Counted from the stretch's first letter, positions 19,157 through 27,577 are shown. The stretch is 64,000 nt of DNA from an uncultured Acetatifactor sp. (GCF_910585425.1 NZ_CAJUCP010000007.1:1-64000), one strand, 5' to 3'. A program made the numbers and translations. The notes: generated by a model not told the origin, from the letters alone.

Positions 19157-20560
19157 CTATCGTCTCCTAATCTTCAGATTGGTCATCCTGGCGATGTCCG
19201 TCTCCACATAGCCATCCATCAATTCCACCGTGTAAGGAAATTCCTCGATGCCGGAATACATCACAGCCGCGGCAAAGAGCATGGCTTCCTCCCTGTCCGC
19301 CACCCTCTGCTCCCGGAGCTCCAGCTCCTTCCTCCCGGCCATCCTCCCGTCCAGGAAATGCCTGGCGCCGTCTATGGAAAAACGGTTCTTCGTTCCCGAC
19401 ATCACCGCCTGGGTCAGCAGCTCCTTCTCCTCCTGGGAAATGTCACAGAGCGGAAGGCCGATCTCCGCGTGATCCCGCTCCCTGGGCTTCCGCCTCTCAT
19501 AAGACTTCCTGCCAATGTACTTTTGGGAAGAGATCCTCATGCAGCCTGCCGCCCGCTCCAGCGCCTGCTGCCTCTCCTCCTGCCCCATCCCCTTCAGGGC
19601 GCTGAGAAATCCGTCCAGAAGGGACTCCATCTCCACGCCGTTTCCCATCACCAGCATCATCCGGATGTTGGCCAGACGATAATAGGTATTGATCCTGGCG
19701 TCGATCAGCTCCATGTTCTCCTCGTACTCCACACTGAGGAAATAGGAGAGCCTCGCCAGGACGGCCTGCACCTTCTCTCTGGCCTGTGCGCCCTCTATCT
19801 GGTGCACAGCGGCACATTCCGCAGCCATTTTTTCAAATATCCGCCCCTCTTCTATGACACGGAGCTTGTTCCGGATGAAGGAAAGCTGGCTTGGGATCAG
19901 CCCGTTATTTTTCAGGAAGAAATAATCGTTGAAAAATTTGTCCAGCAGCTCGTCCTTCATCAAAAACTTCCCCACGCTGTTGGCATCCTGGAGCTCCATC
20001 ACCATCCGCATGATATTGGCGATGCTGTCCTTTAAGTCCAGCAGCTCGTTCTTCAATTCCTCCACATGGTCTGACAGGGGGTTCAGGATCGTGGAATAAG
20101 GCCGTTCCGCCCGGGCGGAATCCTCCTCAAAGCTCGCCTTCAGGATTTCGTACATGGAAAAAATGTGATTGGAAAGCGTCCCCTGGTTCCCCTTCTCACA
20201 CATTTTCCGGAAAAACTCCATGATCCTCCGGCAGCTCATAGACACATTGGCCACATTTTCCCCGTTCCGCCCGATTTCCCGGGGGGTGACCCAGCCGCAT
20301 TCCCGCAGATAGGCCATGATGGCGGAGGCGCTTCTGTCCGGCGCCTGCTGCTCCTGTCCTTCCCCCTGCTCATCCTGGAACACATATTTGCTGTTCCTCA
20401 GGTAGATCGCCACGCAGTTCCTGGCGTCGGAATCGTACAGCACAGGGACTTCCCTGGACTTCTCGATCAGGGAAAGGATGCATTCATAATAAATCCTCCG
20501 GTTCTGGCTGCTCAGAGGATGGAAGAATTTCTCGTTGTCTACCAGTTCAAAAATATCCAT
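19157..20560 (-). CDS. jetA: Wadjet subunit JetA, kleisin (DUF5716 type)
   Basis: 467-residue MukF-like kleisin. The opening MDIFELVDNEKFFHPLSSQN is characteristic of the JetA family, where an N-terminal winged-helix region is followed by long helices (~150-330) and a C-terminal region near residues 430-467 that should bind the JetC head. The start has an AAGGAA site. Only 28 bp separate it from the small toxin-like gene upstream, so jetABC may be read from the protease-antitoxin-toxin transcript; no separate promoter is visible in the gap. Confidence 0.85.
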   Translation of the reverse strand: MDIFELVDNEKFFHPLSSQNRRIYYECILSLIEKSREVPVLYDSDARNCVAIYLRNSKYVFQDEQGEGQEQQAPDRSASAIMAYLRECGWVTPREIGRNGENVANVSMSCRRIMEFFRKMCEKGNQGTLSNHIFSMYEILKASFEEDSARAERPYSTILNPLSDHVEELKNELLDLKDSIANIMRMVMELQDANSVGKFLMKDELLDKFFNDYFFLKNNGLIPSQLSFIRNKLRVIEEGRIFEKMAAECAAVHQIEGAQAREKVQAVLARLSYFLSVEYEENMELIDARINTYYRLANIRMMLVMGNGVEMESLLDGFLSALKGMGQEERQQALERAAGCMRISSQKYIGRKSYERRKPRERDHAEIGLPLCDISQEEKELLTQAVMSGTKNRFSIDGARHFLDGRMAGRKELELREQRVADREEAMLFAAAVMYSGIEEFPYTVELMDGYVETDIARMTNLKIRRR

Positions 20561-20588
20561 GTGGGTTCTTTTCCTTAGTTAGTTTTTT

Positions 20589-20912
20589 CTAACTTCTATG
20601 CACCTTATGTCTCGGATCCAACCGGATGACCTTATAATACCCAGCCTCAATGACCACATGTATCCTAAATACTTCCGTCACTTCATAATGATACACCTGC
20701 ATTCCCCTGTAAGTGTCATCCGCATCCGGTTTACGCGCAAATGCCCTGTCCACCTGGGTTACCGTCATCTGCGATATCTTATTCAAAAAGGCCTGAAATT
20801 GTCTTACATTTTCCGGGGTCAGCTCCTTAAACGTATACCCGTTCTCCAAAGGGTACTTGAAGCATAATTCAAAAGGCACCTCCCGGTTTTGTTTTTGCGT
20901 TAATTTCGCCAT
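20589..20912 (-). CDS. likely toxin paired with Panacea antitoxin
   Basis: 107 residues. The C-terminal half (YEVTEVFRIHVVIEAGYY then KVIRLDPRHKVHRS) resembles the final strands of RelE/ParE-fold proteins, which often end with LDPxHKV. The N-terminal half is helical (TPENVRQFQAFLNKISQ). It starts one base after the stop of the Panacea gene, in the usual antitoxin-first order. RelE-like activity is inferred from the tail motif and the partner, not from catalytic residues. Confidence 0.55.
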   Translation of the reverse strand: MAKLTQKQNREVPFELCFKYPLENGYTFKELTPENVRQFQAFLNKISQMTVTQVDRAFARKPDADDTYRGMQVYHYEVTEVFRIHVVIEAGYYKVIRLDPRHKVHRS

Positions 20913-20913
20913 A

Positions 20914-21510
20914 TCAATCGCCGCAATGGATAGACTTATAATAGGATGCCATGGTGTGGGGAGAAATCACAACCGTACATCTTTCAGCCGGTTCATATCC
21001 CCTTCTTGCCTCCATCCAGGGCATTTCCCGATGTGACAGGGCTTCCAGGGCATTTCCCGTACTGTCGCCATAAGTTTCCCATACATCTTCCAATAACCGT
21101 ATATCCTCAGGGTCAAAATGAGCCTTATTCCCACTTTTCATACAGATGGTATCGTATCCAAATGCCTTGAACCGCTCCCACAGCGCAGGTGAAACCGGCC
21201 CATGTACCCATGCCTGGTAATCCGTATCCTCCAGGCGATACCCCTTCAATGCATATGCCCAGGCCTGGGCATAATAACAGAGTTTCTGAAGCTTTTTATG
21301 GGTCATATCGCTTTTGGATAAAAACCAGTTTGCCACATCGAAGATGGAATACTTCCCCGTTTCCTCCACTTCCATATCCTCTGTTTCCTCAGGGTCAATC
21401 AAAACATACCTTTCTGTATTCGTTGGAATCGCTGATGTCATGTAGGAATGATATGCATCATATGGCCATGGAGACACGGTGTTAAGTCTGATATCCTGAA
21501 CCACGCTCAT
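20914..21510 (-). CDS. Panacea-domain (DUF4065/SocA-like) antitoxin
   Basis: 198 residues. Residues ~55-185 carry the Panacea domain signatures: FDVANWFLSK, THKKLQKLCYYAQAWAYAL, AWVHGPVSPALWERFKAFG and the C-terminal LSHREMPWMEAR. Panacea proteins neutralise many unrelated toxins and can act as adaptors to proteases (SocA with ClpXP). The start has a GGAGGAAG site and lies 28 bp inside the end of the serine-protease gene, so the two are translationally coupled. The N-terminal ~50 residues are unlike the usual family. Confidence 0.85.
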   Translation of the reverse strand: MSVVQDIRLNTVSPWPYDAYHSYMTSAIPTNTERYVLIDPEETEDMEVEETGKYSIFDVANWFLSKSDMTHKKLQKLCYYAQAWAYALKGYRLEDTDYQAWVHGPVSPALWERFKAFGYDTICMKSGNKAHFDPEDIRLLEDVWETYGDSTGNALEALSHREMPWMEARRGYEPAERCTVVISPHTMASYYKSIHCGD

Positions 21511-22525
21511 ATATTACTTCCTCCTCTCCATTCCTCACCGAAACCTGGCCTCCCTCCGAGGCATGGTCATGCCTCCATCCCTCATAGTTTATGCTGTTCT
21601 GTATCGCGGTCTGGCCGTCCGGCATTTTCCCTCTCACCACGACCCCTTCTGTGGAAAAATAATCCGCGCCCCCGACCACGCTCTCCAGTATGCACCTGCG
21701 GACAGCATAAGCGCCATTTACTTCCGTAATCAAAAACGGCTTGCCGAACAGCAGCTCTTCATTTATGTCGTCATATATTCTCTTTATCAGTTCATATTGA
21801 AAAGCAGTGGGATTGACAATCTGAAGCCCTAACTCGTTCTTGGCTTCCCGCCTGTTGATGGTATAATCATGGCTCCCCGATTCACTGCATAAAAAGTCAA
21901 TGATCTTCTTGATCTTTTCCGGCTCAGTGACCTGATTCTGAAGCAGCTTTTCCGCCATCATCTGAATCTGGGCTTTTGAGCGATATACCTCGCCCAGGAC
22001 AAGCGGATGCACAAAATCCGTCAGCTTTTCGAAGATGCTTGCCAGCGATGCCTCATCCTGAATTCCCAACTCATTTTTAGCGAACTCCAGATAGCCCTTT
22101 ACAGCCTCCACGCTTACCGGAAAAATCCCTCCCTCAGGCCTTCTGGGATTCAAAGCGGTATACAGGCTTGGATCGATCGGCCCCAGCGTAGCCTGCTTGG
22201 TCATCACAATTTCATTCGCTCCCAAACTGATAATCGTACCCGCGCTGTGCGCCTTGTGGGGTATTATGACTTGAAGAAAATCCCCATACATCCTGAGCAG
22301 ATTTACGATATTCCTTGCAGTTGAAGTATCCCCGCCCCGTGTATATAAAAAAAGCGAAATCCTCCCGCATGGCTTTATTTTATCTAAATGATCGATAAAA
22401 TAATCAATTACATCGGGAGAGATCTGAGCGGCCATGTTCGGCCTGTCGCTTGTCACATAAACGAGAATCTTGCTGTGAAACTCTTTTTCAAGTTCTCTAT
22501 AAAGTGCAACCCTGTCCCTATACAT
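21482..22525 (-). CDS. SDH_sah-type serine protease of ClpP/crotonase fold
   Basis: 347 residues. The ClpP/SppA-like fold is indicated by ISLFLYTRGGDTSTARNIV (oxyanion Gly-Gly), then PHKAHSAGTIISLGANEIVM with the presumptive nucleophile in AHSAG, and QATLGPIDPS. Proteins of this type are annotated as serine dehydrogenase proteinases and often lack an obvious membrane anchor, as here. It overlaps the Panacea antitoxin start, suggesting the pair acts together, possibly with antitoxin turnover as the switch; that is inference. ATG follows a GGGGATAGG stretch. Confidence 0.8.
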   Translation of the reverse strand: MYRDRVALYRELEKEFHSKILVYVTSDRPNMAAQISPDVIDYFIDHLDKIKPCGRISLFLYTRGGDTSTARNIVNLLRMYGDFLQVIIPHKAHSAGTIISLGANEIVMTKQATLGPIDPSLYTALNPRRPEGGIFPVSVEAVKGYLEFAKNELGIQDEASLASIFEKLTDFVHPLVLGEVYRSKAQIQMMAEKLLQNQVTEPEKIKKIIDFLCSESGSHDYTINRREAKNELGLQIVNPTAFQYELIKRIYDDINEELLFGKPFLITEVNGAYAVRRCILESVVGGADYFSTEGVVVRGKMPDGQTAIQNSINYEGWRHDHASEGGQVSVRNGEEEVIYERGSGYQT

Positions 22526-22670
22526 CCAATCCTATCCCCTCTTTTCCACACCTTCTCTGTCCCATGCCCTATTTGGGGACAGCGGCATCCACAGAAACCC
22601 CCGCCTTTCATCCATGGTGATGCTGTCTGTGGCAGGAGGGTTTCTGAAAGCCTCCGCCGGATGCGCCAGA

Positions 22671-22779
22671 CCACATATCACGCGGCTTTCCGGAACTCCT
22701 TTGAAACGGTTCCCCCACTTTTCCAGGTGCCGTCCTGCCCCAATGCCCGATTCTGCTTCCTGAAATTCCGAGAACCTAT
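22671..22779. repeat. dispersed intergenic repeat, copy 2
   Basis: The most complete copy, beginning CCACATATCACGCGGCTT, which is matched at 24946, and containing the blocks shared with 18251-18340. It lies in the 350-bp gap between the protease gene and the LepA fragment; the rest of that gap has no clear signal. Confidence 0.7.
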
Positions 22780-22877
22780 CCTTCTCTATGTTATGCGGTC
22801 ACCAACCTTCATTCCCTCTTTCCATGTGCTTCCTGTGGATATTTTAGCATGCCCCCACAAATACCGCAATCGTTTTT

Positions 22878-23123
22878 TACAGCCGCTATTCCACAAAAGC
22901 CCGGGAGGAGTATATCCCGAACCTGACAGACACCCCGGGACATATGGACTTCAACTATGAAGTCAGCCGCTCCCCGGCAGCCTGCAACGTTGCCATATTG
23001 GTGGACGCGGTGCAGGGCATCAAGACCCAGACCCTGGCCAATGTATACCTGCCCCTGAACCATGACCTGGACGTGATTCCCTCCGCAATGCCAGAAAAAG
23101 GCAATCCACCTTACAACAGATGA
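22878..23123 (+). pseudogene. lepA: LepA (elongation factor 4) fragment
   Basis: The plus frame reads AREEYIPNLTDTPGHMDF then NYEVSRSPAACNVAILVDA and TQTLANVYLPLNHDLDVIP before a stop. This is the G2-G4 part of the LepA GTPase domain, including G3 DTPGH. The P-loop half and the whole remainder of the protein are absent and NKxD (G4) is lost. It is on the opposite strand to its neighbours. A genomic fragment, not a gene. Confidence 0.85.
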
Positions 23124-23358
23124 AACAACCGCATCAAACCCCAGACCCTGACCAATGTATAACTAATCCTGAATCATGACCTGGACGTGATTCCCTCCGC
23201 GACGCCCGAAAAAAACAATCCACCTCACAGCAGATGTAACAACCGCATCAAGTCCCAGACCATGGCCAATGTATACCTAATTCTGAATCATGACCTGGAC
23301 ATTATCCCCTCCGCAATGCCAGAAAAAGACAATCCGCCTCACAGCAGATGAAACAGCC
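23017..23358 (+). repeat. three tandem 114-bp copies of a lepA segment
   Basis: Units start at 23017, 23131 and 23245, each exactly 114 bp (38 codons), each beginning GCATCAA and ending AACAACC or AACAGCC. Unit 1 is continuous with the LepA fragment; units 2 and 3 keep NHDL and PEK but have internal stops or changes. The third unit overlaps the last 20 bp of the PRTase gene on the other strand, supplying its final LFHLL and stop. Confidence 0.85.
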
Positions 23359-23851
23359 GCAAAGTCGTATCCGGCCCCACGCTCCCCACCTGCCTGGCAA
23401 CTTCCCCTCCCACAAACGAATTCCCCGAAACCCGCACGGCGAACAGCCTCTCCCCGAACATCGGCACAGCCCGCTCATTCACCACGCAGCAGGCCGCATA
23501 AACCCCCGAATCCCACACCTCCGTCAACGTCCTCCCGGTATTGATCACCGAATCCACCAAAATCACATGCCTCGTCCCAGGCCGCACGAACTTCTCATGC
23601 TTCGGATCATACAGCCCGAACCTGCACCCCATAGCCAGATACATCCCCTCCGCGAAAAATATCCCCCCGCGCAGCACCGCCACAACCGTAGTCTCCTCCG
23701 GCTCAAACTGCCCGCTCTGCCCTATCTGCGCCCCCAGAAGCCTTCCCAGCTCCCTGTGCGCTTCCACCAGCCTGGGACCTGAAATGCCCGAGTCGGATTT
23801 CGTGATGGCAATCAGTCTCTCAACCTCTTCGTCCCTCTTCAATTCATACAT
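23339..23851 (-). CDS. uracil phosphoribosyltransferase-like enzyme
   Basis: 170-residue type I phosphoribosyltransferase. The PRPP-binding loop is HVILVDSVINTGRTL near residue 100, with the PPi loop in VVAVLRGGIFFAEG near residue 58. The overall arrangement is closest to uracil PRTases but it is ~40 residues shorter than Upp and lacks an obvious uracil flap, so a specialised nucleotide or base substrate is likely. It overlaps the end of the kinase-HAD gene by 8 bp. The last residues come from a foreign repeat (see 23017-23358). Part of the module with kinase-HAD and perhaps radical SAM. Confidence 0.75.
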   Translation of the reverse strand: MYELKRDEEVERLIAITKSDSGISGPRLVEAHRELGRLLGAQIGQSGQFEPEETTVVAVLRGGIFFAEGMYLAMGCRFGLYDPKHEKFVRPGTRHVILVDSVINTGRTLTEVWDSGVYAACCVVNERAVPMFGERLFAVRVSGNSFVGGEVARQVGSVGPDTTLRLFHLL

Positions 23852-24905
23852 AAATCAATCCCTCCATATCCTTCCCCCTGAGGCTCCCGCTCACCGAACC
23901 GTCCGGCCTTCTCACAAGATACCCGCAGTCCGCCTGCCGCAGCATAAAGTAGTCATTCATGCTGTCCCCGTAGGCTATGACCCTCTTCCCGGCCCTCTGC
24001 AGCATCTTCGCGATGAAGAACTTGGTCTCCGCGGCCATCTCCCTCCCGCCATAGAACGGAATCTGCAGCTCTCCCGCGATGAAGCGCCATATCCGCTCAT
24101 GCCCGGATGTCAGCAGGAAAGCGTCGCCCGCAATGCCATCCACGATTCTTTCATTCAACCGGACAGGCATCTCCTTCAACTCCGGAACCGGATACCCCTC
24201 AAATTCCCTGTTCTGCCTCCACACCTGGTACCCGGTGTAAAACTCCCCGTCAAAGACATGGGTTCTGTAGCCAAAGACCGCCTTGCTGCTGTCCTCCACG
24301 GCAAGCGTCCTGTCCCCGTCCAGCAAAGTAACGGTATCATTTCTGCTCCTCCCAAGAATCTCCTCCACGCACCTTGCCGCAAAGGACACACAGCTATAGC
24401 CCTCCCCAATCTCCCGGATGAATCCAATCACATCCGATATGTCCCCGAAAACATCCTCTGGCGGATTGTCAATGACATAGAAATCCTTATCATGCTCATG
24501 GCAATACTGCCGCAGGCCGGCAATCTCCCTGTCCTGCCATGCCCCTATATCGTACTGCAGATAGTTCCGGTTCTTCCCGGAACCCTCCATCCGCGCCCGC
24601 AGCACAGCAGGCGACAGATACAGGTACAGGAAAACGTCATACAACTCCCCGTCCTCCTCTGTGAACACGGTCTGCCCGCCGAAGGCATAATGCCCGTCCA
24701 TGATGAAATCCTCTCCCCCATGCCGCTCCCACAGCCAGCGAGCCAGCGCTTTCCTGGCTTTCTCCCTGCCCCTCTCGTCCAGACTGTCAAATTCCGGATT
24801 CCCTTCCCGCAGCAGACGGCTTCCGGCCAGGGTCTGCAGGAAGGGAATCCTGTCCAGAATATAGGTCTTCCCCGATGCGGGCATCCCGTACAATCCAATT
24901 TTCAT
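23844..24905 (-). CDS. P-loop kinase / HAD phosphatase fusion
   Basis: 353 residues. The N-terminal ~170 residues are a nucleoside-monophosphate-kinase-like P-loop domain: YGMPASGKTYIL at residues 6-17, lid-like region around residue 90-120. The C-terminal ~180 residues are a HAD-superfamily phosphatase: motif I VTLLDGDRTLAV, motif II LLTSGHERI, and motif III/IV AYGDSMNDYFML. The first HAD Asp is followed by GDR in place of DxD. ATG at 24905 has an AAGGAG site; the longer frame lacks one. With the overlapping PRTase it suggests synthesis or turnover of a phosphorylated nucleoside or sugar; substrate unknown. Confidence 0.75.
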   Translation of the reverse strand: MKIGLYGMPASGKTYILDRIPFLQTLAGSRLLREGNPEFDSLDERGREKARKALARWLWERHGGEDFIMDGHYAFGGQTVFTEEDGELYDVFLYLYLSPAVLRARMEGSGKNRNYLQYDIGAWQDREIAGLRQYCHEHDKDFYVIDNPPEDVFGDISDVIGFIREIGEGYSCVSFAARCVEEILGRSRNDTVTLLDGDRTLAVEDSSKAVFGYRTHVFDGEFYTGYQVWRQNREFEGYPVPELKEMPVRLNERIVDGIAGDAFLLTSGHERIWRFIAGELQIPFYGGREMAAETKFFIAKMLQRAGKRVIAYGDSMNDYFMLRQADCGYLVRRPDGSVSGSLRGKDMEGLIYV

Positions 24906-24945
24906 AGCCACTCCTTCTACCACAATATGCTCCAGGAATCTCCAG

Positions 24946-25127
24946 GCCGCATATCACGCGGCTTGCCGAAGCTCCTCTGAGCCGATTCCCCCCACTGTTC
25001 CGGTTTTGTCCTGCTCCAACGCCTTGTATTTCTCCTCTCCCCCATGCAGTGCACTTCCCATTCCAGTTTTGTCCTGCTCCGACGACTCCGATGCCGGATT
25101 CCGGCTCCCAAGATTCCGAGAACCTGT
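24946..25127. repeat. dispersed intergenic repeat, copy 3 (expanded)
   Basis: Begins CCGCATATCACGCGGCTT and ends GATTCCGAGAACCTGTC as in copy 2, but carries an internal duplication of a TTTTGTCCTGCTCC block (near 25010 and 25069). It separates the kinase-HAD gene from the radical SAM gene. Confidence 0.7.
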
Positions 25128-25180
25128 CACAGGCTCCCGGAACCAGAAATAACTCTTGAAGAATCATGGGATTGAACCAG

Positions 25181-25198
25181 TCAGCGTTAGGCAGTATA
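25181..25198. repeat. TATACTGCCTAACGCTGA repeat at radical SAM gene end
   Basis: The reverse complement reads TATACTGCCTAACGCTGA, one base from the motif at 35015-35032. It encodes the final YTA and stop of the radical SAM gene. Confidence 0.5.
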
Positions 25199-26023
25199 AC
25201 ATCCCAGAAACTCCTTATAACAACAGCTTCGGTCAAATGTCAACGAAATCTTTTCCAGCTCTTCCAGGGATATCCCGCTGTCCCCCACCGGCGGCAGGTC
25301 GATGCAGTTCCCGCAGTAATACGTTTTACCGTTTGCAAAGAAATAATTATTCGTACCAGCCCCGCACAGGCCGCCGTACATCGTACAGTCCAATCCGCCC
25401 CGCCTGACCGGAAGCTCCTTTCCCGCCCTGTCCATGAAATCCCGGTATTCCCCCAGGGAAATCCCATATTTTCCAATCATCCGGGAAAAGGTCACTTTGG
25501 TTCCAAAAGGCTGGAAAAAGGAAATCACCTCTTCCGCGTTTCTCAGGCTTTCCCTGCCCACAGTGGCGTTGAAGGTAGGATAATGCCCTGTCGCCTGTCT
25601 ATAGCGCTCCACATTCTCCATAGCCCGGTCAAAGGAATTGCACCGATACTTGTCGTGCAGCTCCCTGTATCCGTCAATGGAAAACCCCACATTGACCCTG
25701 TGCTCCTCCAGGAACGCCAGGTCTTCCTCCGGAAGCCTGACGGTGCCGTTGGTTATGGTATAGATTCTGATTCCCGGAGCGTCCTCTAAGTAGGCGATAT
25801 AGGATTTCAGCGCCTGCCAGTCCAGGAAGCATTCTCCGTTTCCCACGAACCCGATCTTAAATCCCTTTTCCCGGCGTTTCTTTTCCGCATATTTTTTAAC
25901 GTTATTCAGTATTTCATATACATCCATTTCCGCAGCCTCGATTTTCCCCTTTTCATGGAAATGACAGTAGCTGCAGGCAAGGTTGCATCGGTTATTGATG
26001 GAGATGCATATCCTGTCAATCAT
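25187..26023 (-). CDS. radical SAM enzyme with SPASM-like tail
   Basis: 278 residues. Radical SAM cluster motif CNLACSYC near residues 13-20, then FVGNGECFLDW (the GGEP-like position), TITNGT and VGFSIDGYRELHDKYR, which are typical of the anSME/SPASM group. In the tail CTMYGGLCGAGTNNYFF and YYCGNCID resemble one SPASM cluster, but the expected terminal cysteines are limited to CCYKEFLGC, so the tail may be truncated; its last codons coincide with a dispersed repeat. ATGA overlap with the HTH-PIN-ankyrin gene shows coupling. Substrate unknown; no precursor peptide is evident. Confidence 0.75.
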   Translation of the reverse strand: MIDRICISINNRCNLACSYCHFHEKGKIEAAEMDVYEILNNVKKYAEKKRREKGFKIGFVGNGECFLDWQALKSYIAYLEDAPGIRIYTITNGTVRLPEEDLAFLEEHRVNVGFSIDGYRELHDKYRCNSFDRAMENVERYRQATGHYPTFNATVGRESLRNAEEVISFFQPFGTKVTFSRMIGKYGISLGEYRDFMDRAGKELPVRRGGLDCTMYGGLCGAGTNNYFFANGKTYYCGNCIDLPPVGDSGISLEELEKISLTFDRSCCYKEFLGCYTA

Positions 26024-27354
26024 GGCCTTCCGCGCCTCCTCCCCTCATTCTGGTTTTTCTGCCAGGTACGGTTCTTGCTCCTTCCGGTCTCCAGGTATTC
26101 ACGGTAATGGTCTTCCGCGGTATACCCGTTCCTGTCCACGATCCTTTCATCCGCCCCGGCCGCCCGAATGATGTCCCGGCATTCCAGCCATCCCCAGTGG
26201 CACGCCTTCATCAGCGCCGTGTATCCGTTCCCGTCCTGCTGGTTCAGGCTGATCCGCGGATTCTCGCACAGTTCCCGGACAAATTCCACCCGATTATCCC
26301 AGGCCGCGATCATCAGGGGCATGTTCCCATCATTCTTCTGCCGTATCTTTCCGGCGTCATAGGGGTTCCTACTGCCCACGTTAGGATTCGCTCTGCACTC
26401 ATGAAGCAGAAATCTGAACATCTCGAAATCCCGGTTCTGGACAGCATGGGACAGAGGCGGAAAGTAGTATTTCCCGCAGTCTCTTCTGTCCACGTCCGCG
26501 CCGTGCCCAATCAGCCACCGGATTTTCTCTTTCCTCTGGTTCATGGGCTTTTTCCGGCACCTTACCACAGAGATAATCAGGGTGTTGCCCTCCGGCAGAT
26601 AGGCGTTGATGTCCTCCCGGTTCGGAATCGTCACCCCCAGCGCGCTCTCCATATCCTCATAGGAATCCGCGTAGTAGGCGTTGATTTTTTTAAGGCTCTG
26701 GATGTCCATCAGGTTCTGTTTCGTGACCATGTATTCCTCAAGGTACAGGGCCTTGACTGTGGCATGTCCGCTCAACCGCGCCGCGAATCCCGCGTCATAG
26801 GTAATGATGTCCACCTGGCAGTGGAACTCTTCGGCGGCCTTTTCCGCCATCTTTACAATCCGCCCGTCAGGATTGCCGGTCCTGCCTTTCCCCTGGCCGC
26901 CCGGGCAGTGACCTGTGACCACATTGGAATTGGAGCCGGAAGCGATACTCCTTAGAATCTGCCAGGCCTTTTTGGCCAGCTTTTTATTGTGGTCTTTGAT
27001 GGAATCAAGCTCCTCCACCACGATATCCGGCACGATGACTCTGCTGTATTCTCTGCTCAGTTCGTCTATCAGCTGGCTGTTCTTCAGCAGCGCTGACGTG
27101 TCTGTTACTACGACTCTGTCTCCGCGTAGGAACTGGTCTTTCTGTCGGGATGTGAGCCCCAGTTTGTCGCAGTAATCATGGGCAAATCCCAGGACGGTCT
27201 TGTAGCTGGTGTCGCCGCCGATTTTTTCCGCTCTTGATAAGGTGGATTTGTTGCATCCGATCAGCTCTGCCATGTGGGACTGGGTCTTGTGGTTCTTCTC
27301 CCGAAGCTCAATCATCCGCTTTCTCAGAAAATCTTTCTGTATCTGGTCATCCAT
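26020..27354 (-). CDS. XRE HTH - PIN nuclease - ankyrin repeat fusion
   Basis: 444 residues with three modules. Residues ~8-68: XRE-type helix-turn-helix (THKTQSHMAELIGCNKSTLS region). Residues ~83-215: PIN-domain RNase of the YlaK/PhoH type, with acidic residues in VVTDTSALLKN, IVVEELDSIKDHNKK, NPDGRIVKMAEKAAEE and DIITYDAGFAARL. Residues ~280-430: ankyrin repeats (GADVDRRD, PPLSHAVQNRDFEMFRFLL, GYTALMKACHWGWLECRD). It is the first gene of an operon with radical SAM, and its promoter contains repeated TGCAAC sites, so autoregulation by its own HTH is likely. A self-contained toxin/antitoxin-like sensor is possible. GGGGGATG precedes the ATG. Confidence 0.75.
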   Translation of the reverse strand: MDDQIQKDFLRKRMIELREKNHKTQSHMAELIGCNKSTLSRAEKIGGDTSYKTVLGFAHDYCDKLGLTSRQKDQFLRGDRVVVTDTSALLKNSQLIDELSREYSRVIVPDIVVEELDSIKDHNKKLAKKAWQILRSIASGSNSNVVTGHCPGGQGKGRTGNPDGRIVKMAEKAAEEFHCQVDIITYDAGFAARLSGHATVKALYLEEYMVTKQNLMDIQSLKKINAYYADSYEDMESALGVTIPNREDINAYLPEGNTLIISVVRCRKKPMNQRKEKIRWLIGHGADVDRRDCGKYYFPPLSHAVQNRDFEMFRFLLHECRANPNVGSRNPYDAGKIRQKNDGNMPLMIAAWDNRVEFVRELCENPRISLNQQDGNGYTALMKACHWGWLECRDIIRAAGADERIVDRNGYTAEDHYREYLETGRSKNRTWQKNQNEGRRRGRP

Positions 27355-27405
27355 GTGTACATCCCCCTGTCTCCTCTGCGTCCCATGTCTGTAGAATCTA
27401 GGAAA

Positions 27406-27434
27406 AGCATAGCACCCGGTTGCATTTTTATCAA
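27406..27434 (-). promoter_or_regulatory. promoter of HTH-PIN-ankyrin operon
   Basis: Minus strand TTGATA (-35), 17 bp, TATGCT (-10), about 50 bp before the ATG. A TGCAACCG site occupies the spacer, where a repressor would block RNA polymerase. Confidence 0.6.
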
Positions 27435-27577
27435 TATATTGCCTTACTTTTGCAACCGAATCACCATGATTGCAACAGGCCCTTCCGTATCCGGCATTTC
27501 CGCAACCGGAGCGGGGTTTTTACAACGATTGCCCTTGCCCTGTGGATGACTGCAACCGTTCCGGGATTCCCTGCAAC
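27417..27577. promoter_or_regulatory. phased TGCAAC operator-like array
   Basis: CGGTTGCA at 27417 is the reverse complement of TGCAACCG at 27451. Further NGCAAC/TACAAC sites start at 27471, 27501, 27521, 27551 and 27572. Spacings from 27451 are 20, 30, 20, 30 and 21 bp, that is whole helical turns. Probably a binding array for the adjacent XRE protein. Confidence 0.5.

Noticed and set aside
18047..20035. Plus-strand open frame of 662 codons
   Set aside because: Antisense to jetA and jetB; low-complexity composition.
23017..23358. Possible CRISPR array
   Set aside because: Units are contiguous 114-bp copies with no spacers, and derive from lepA.
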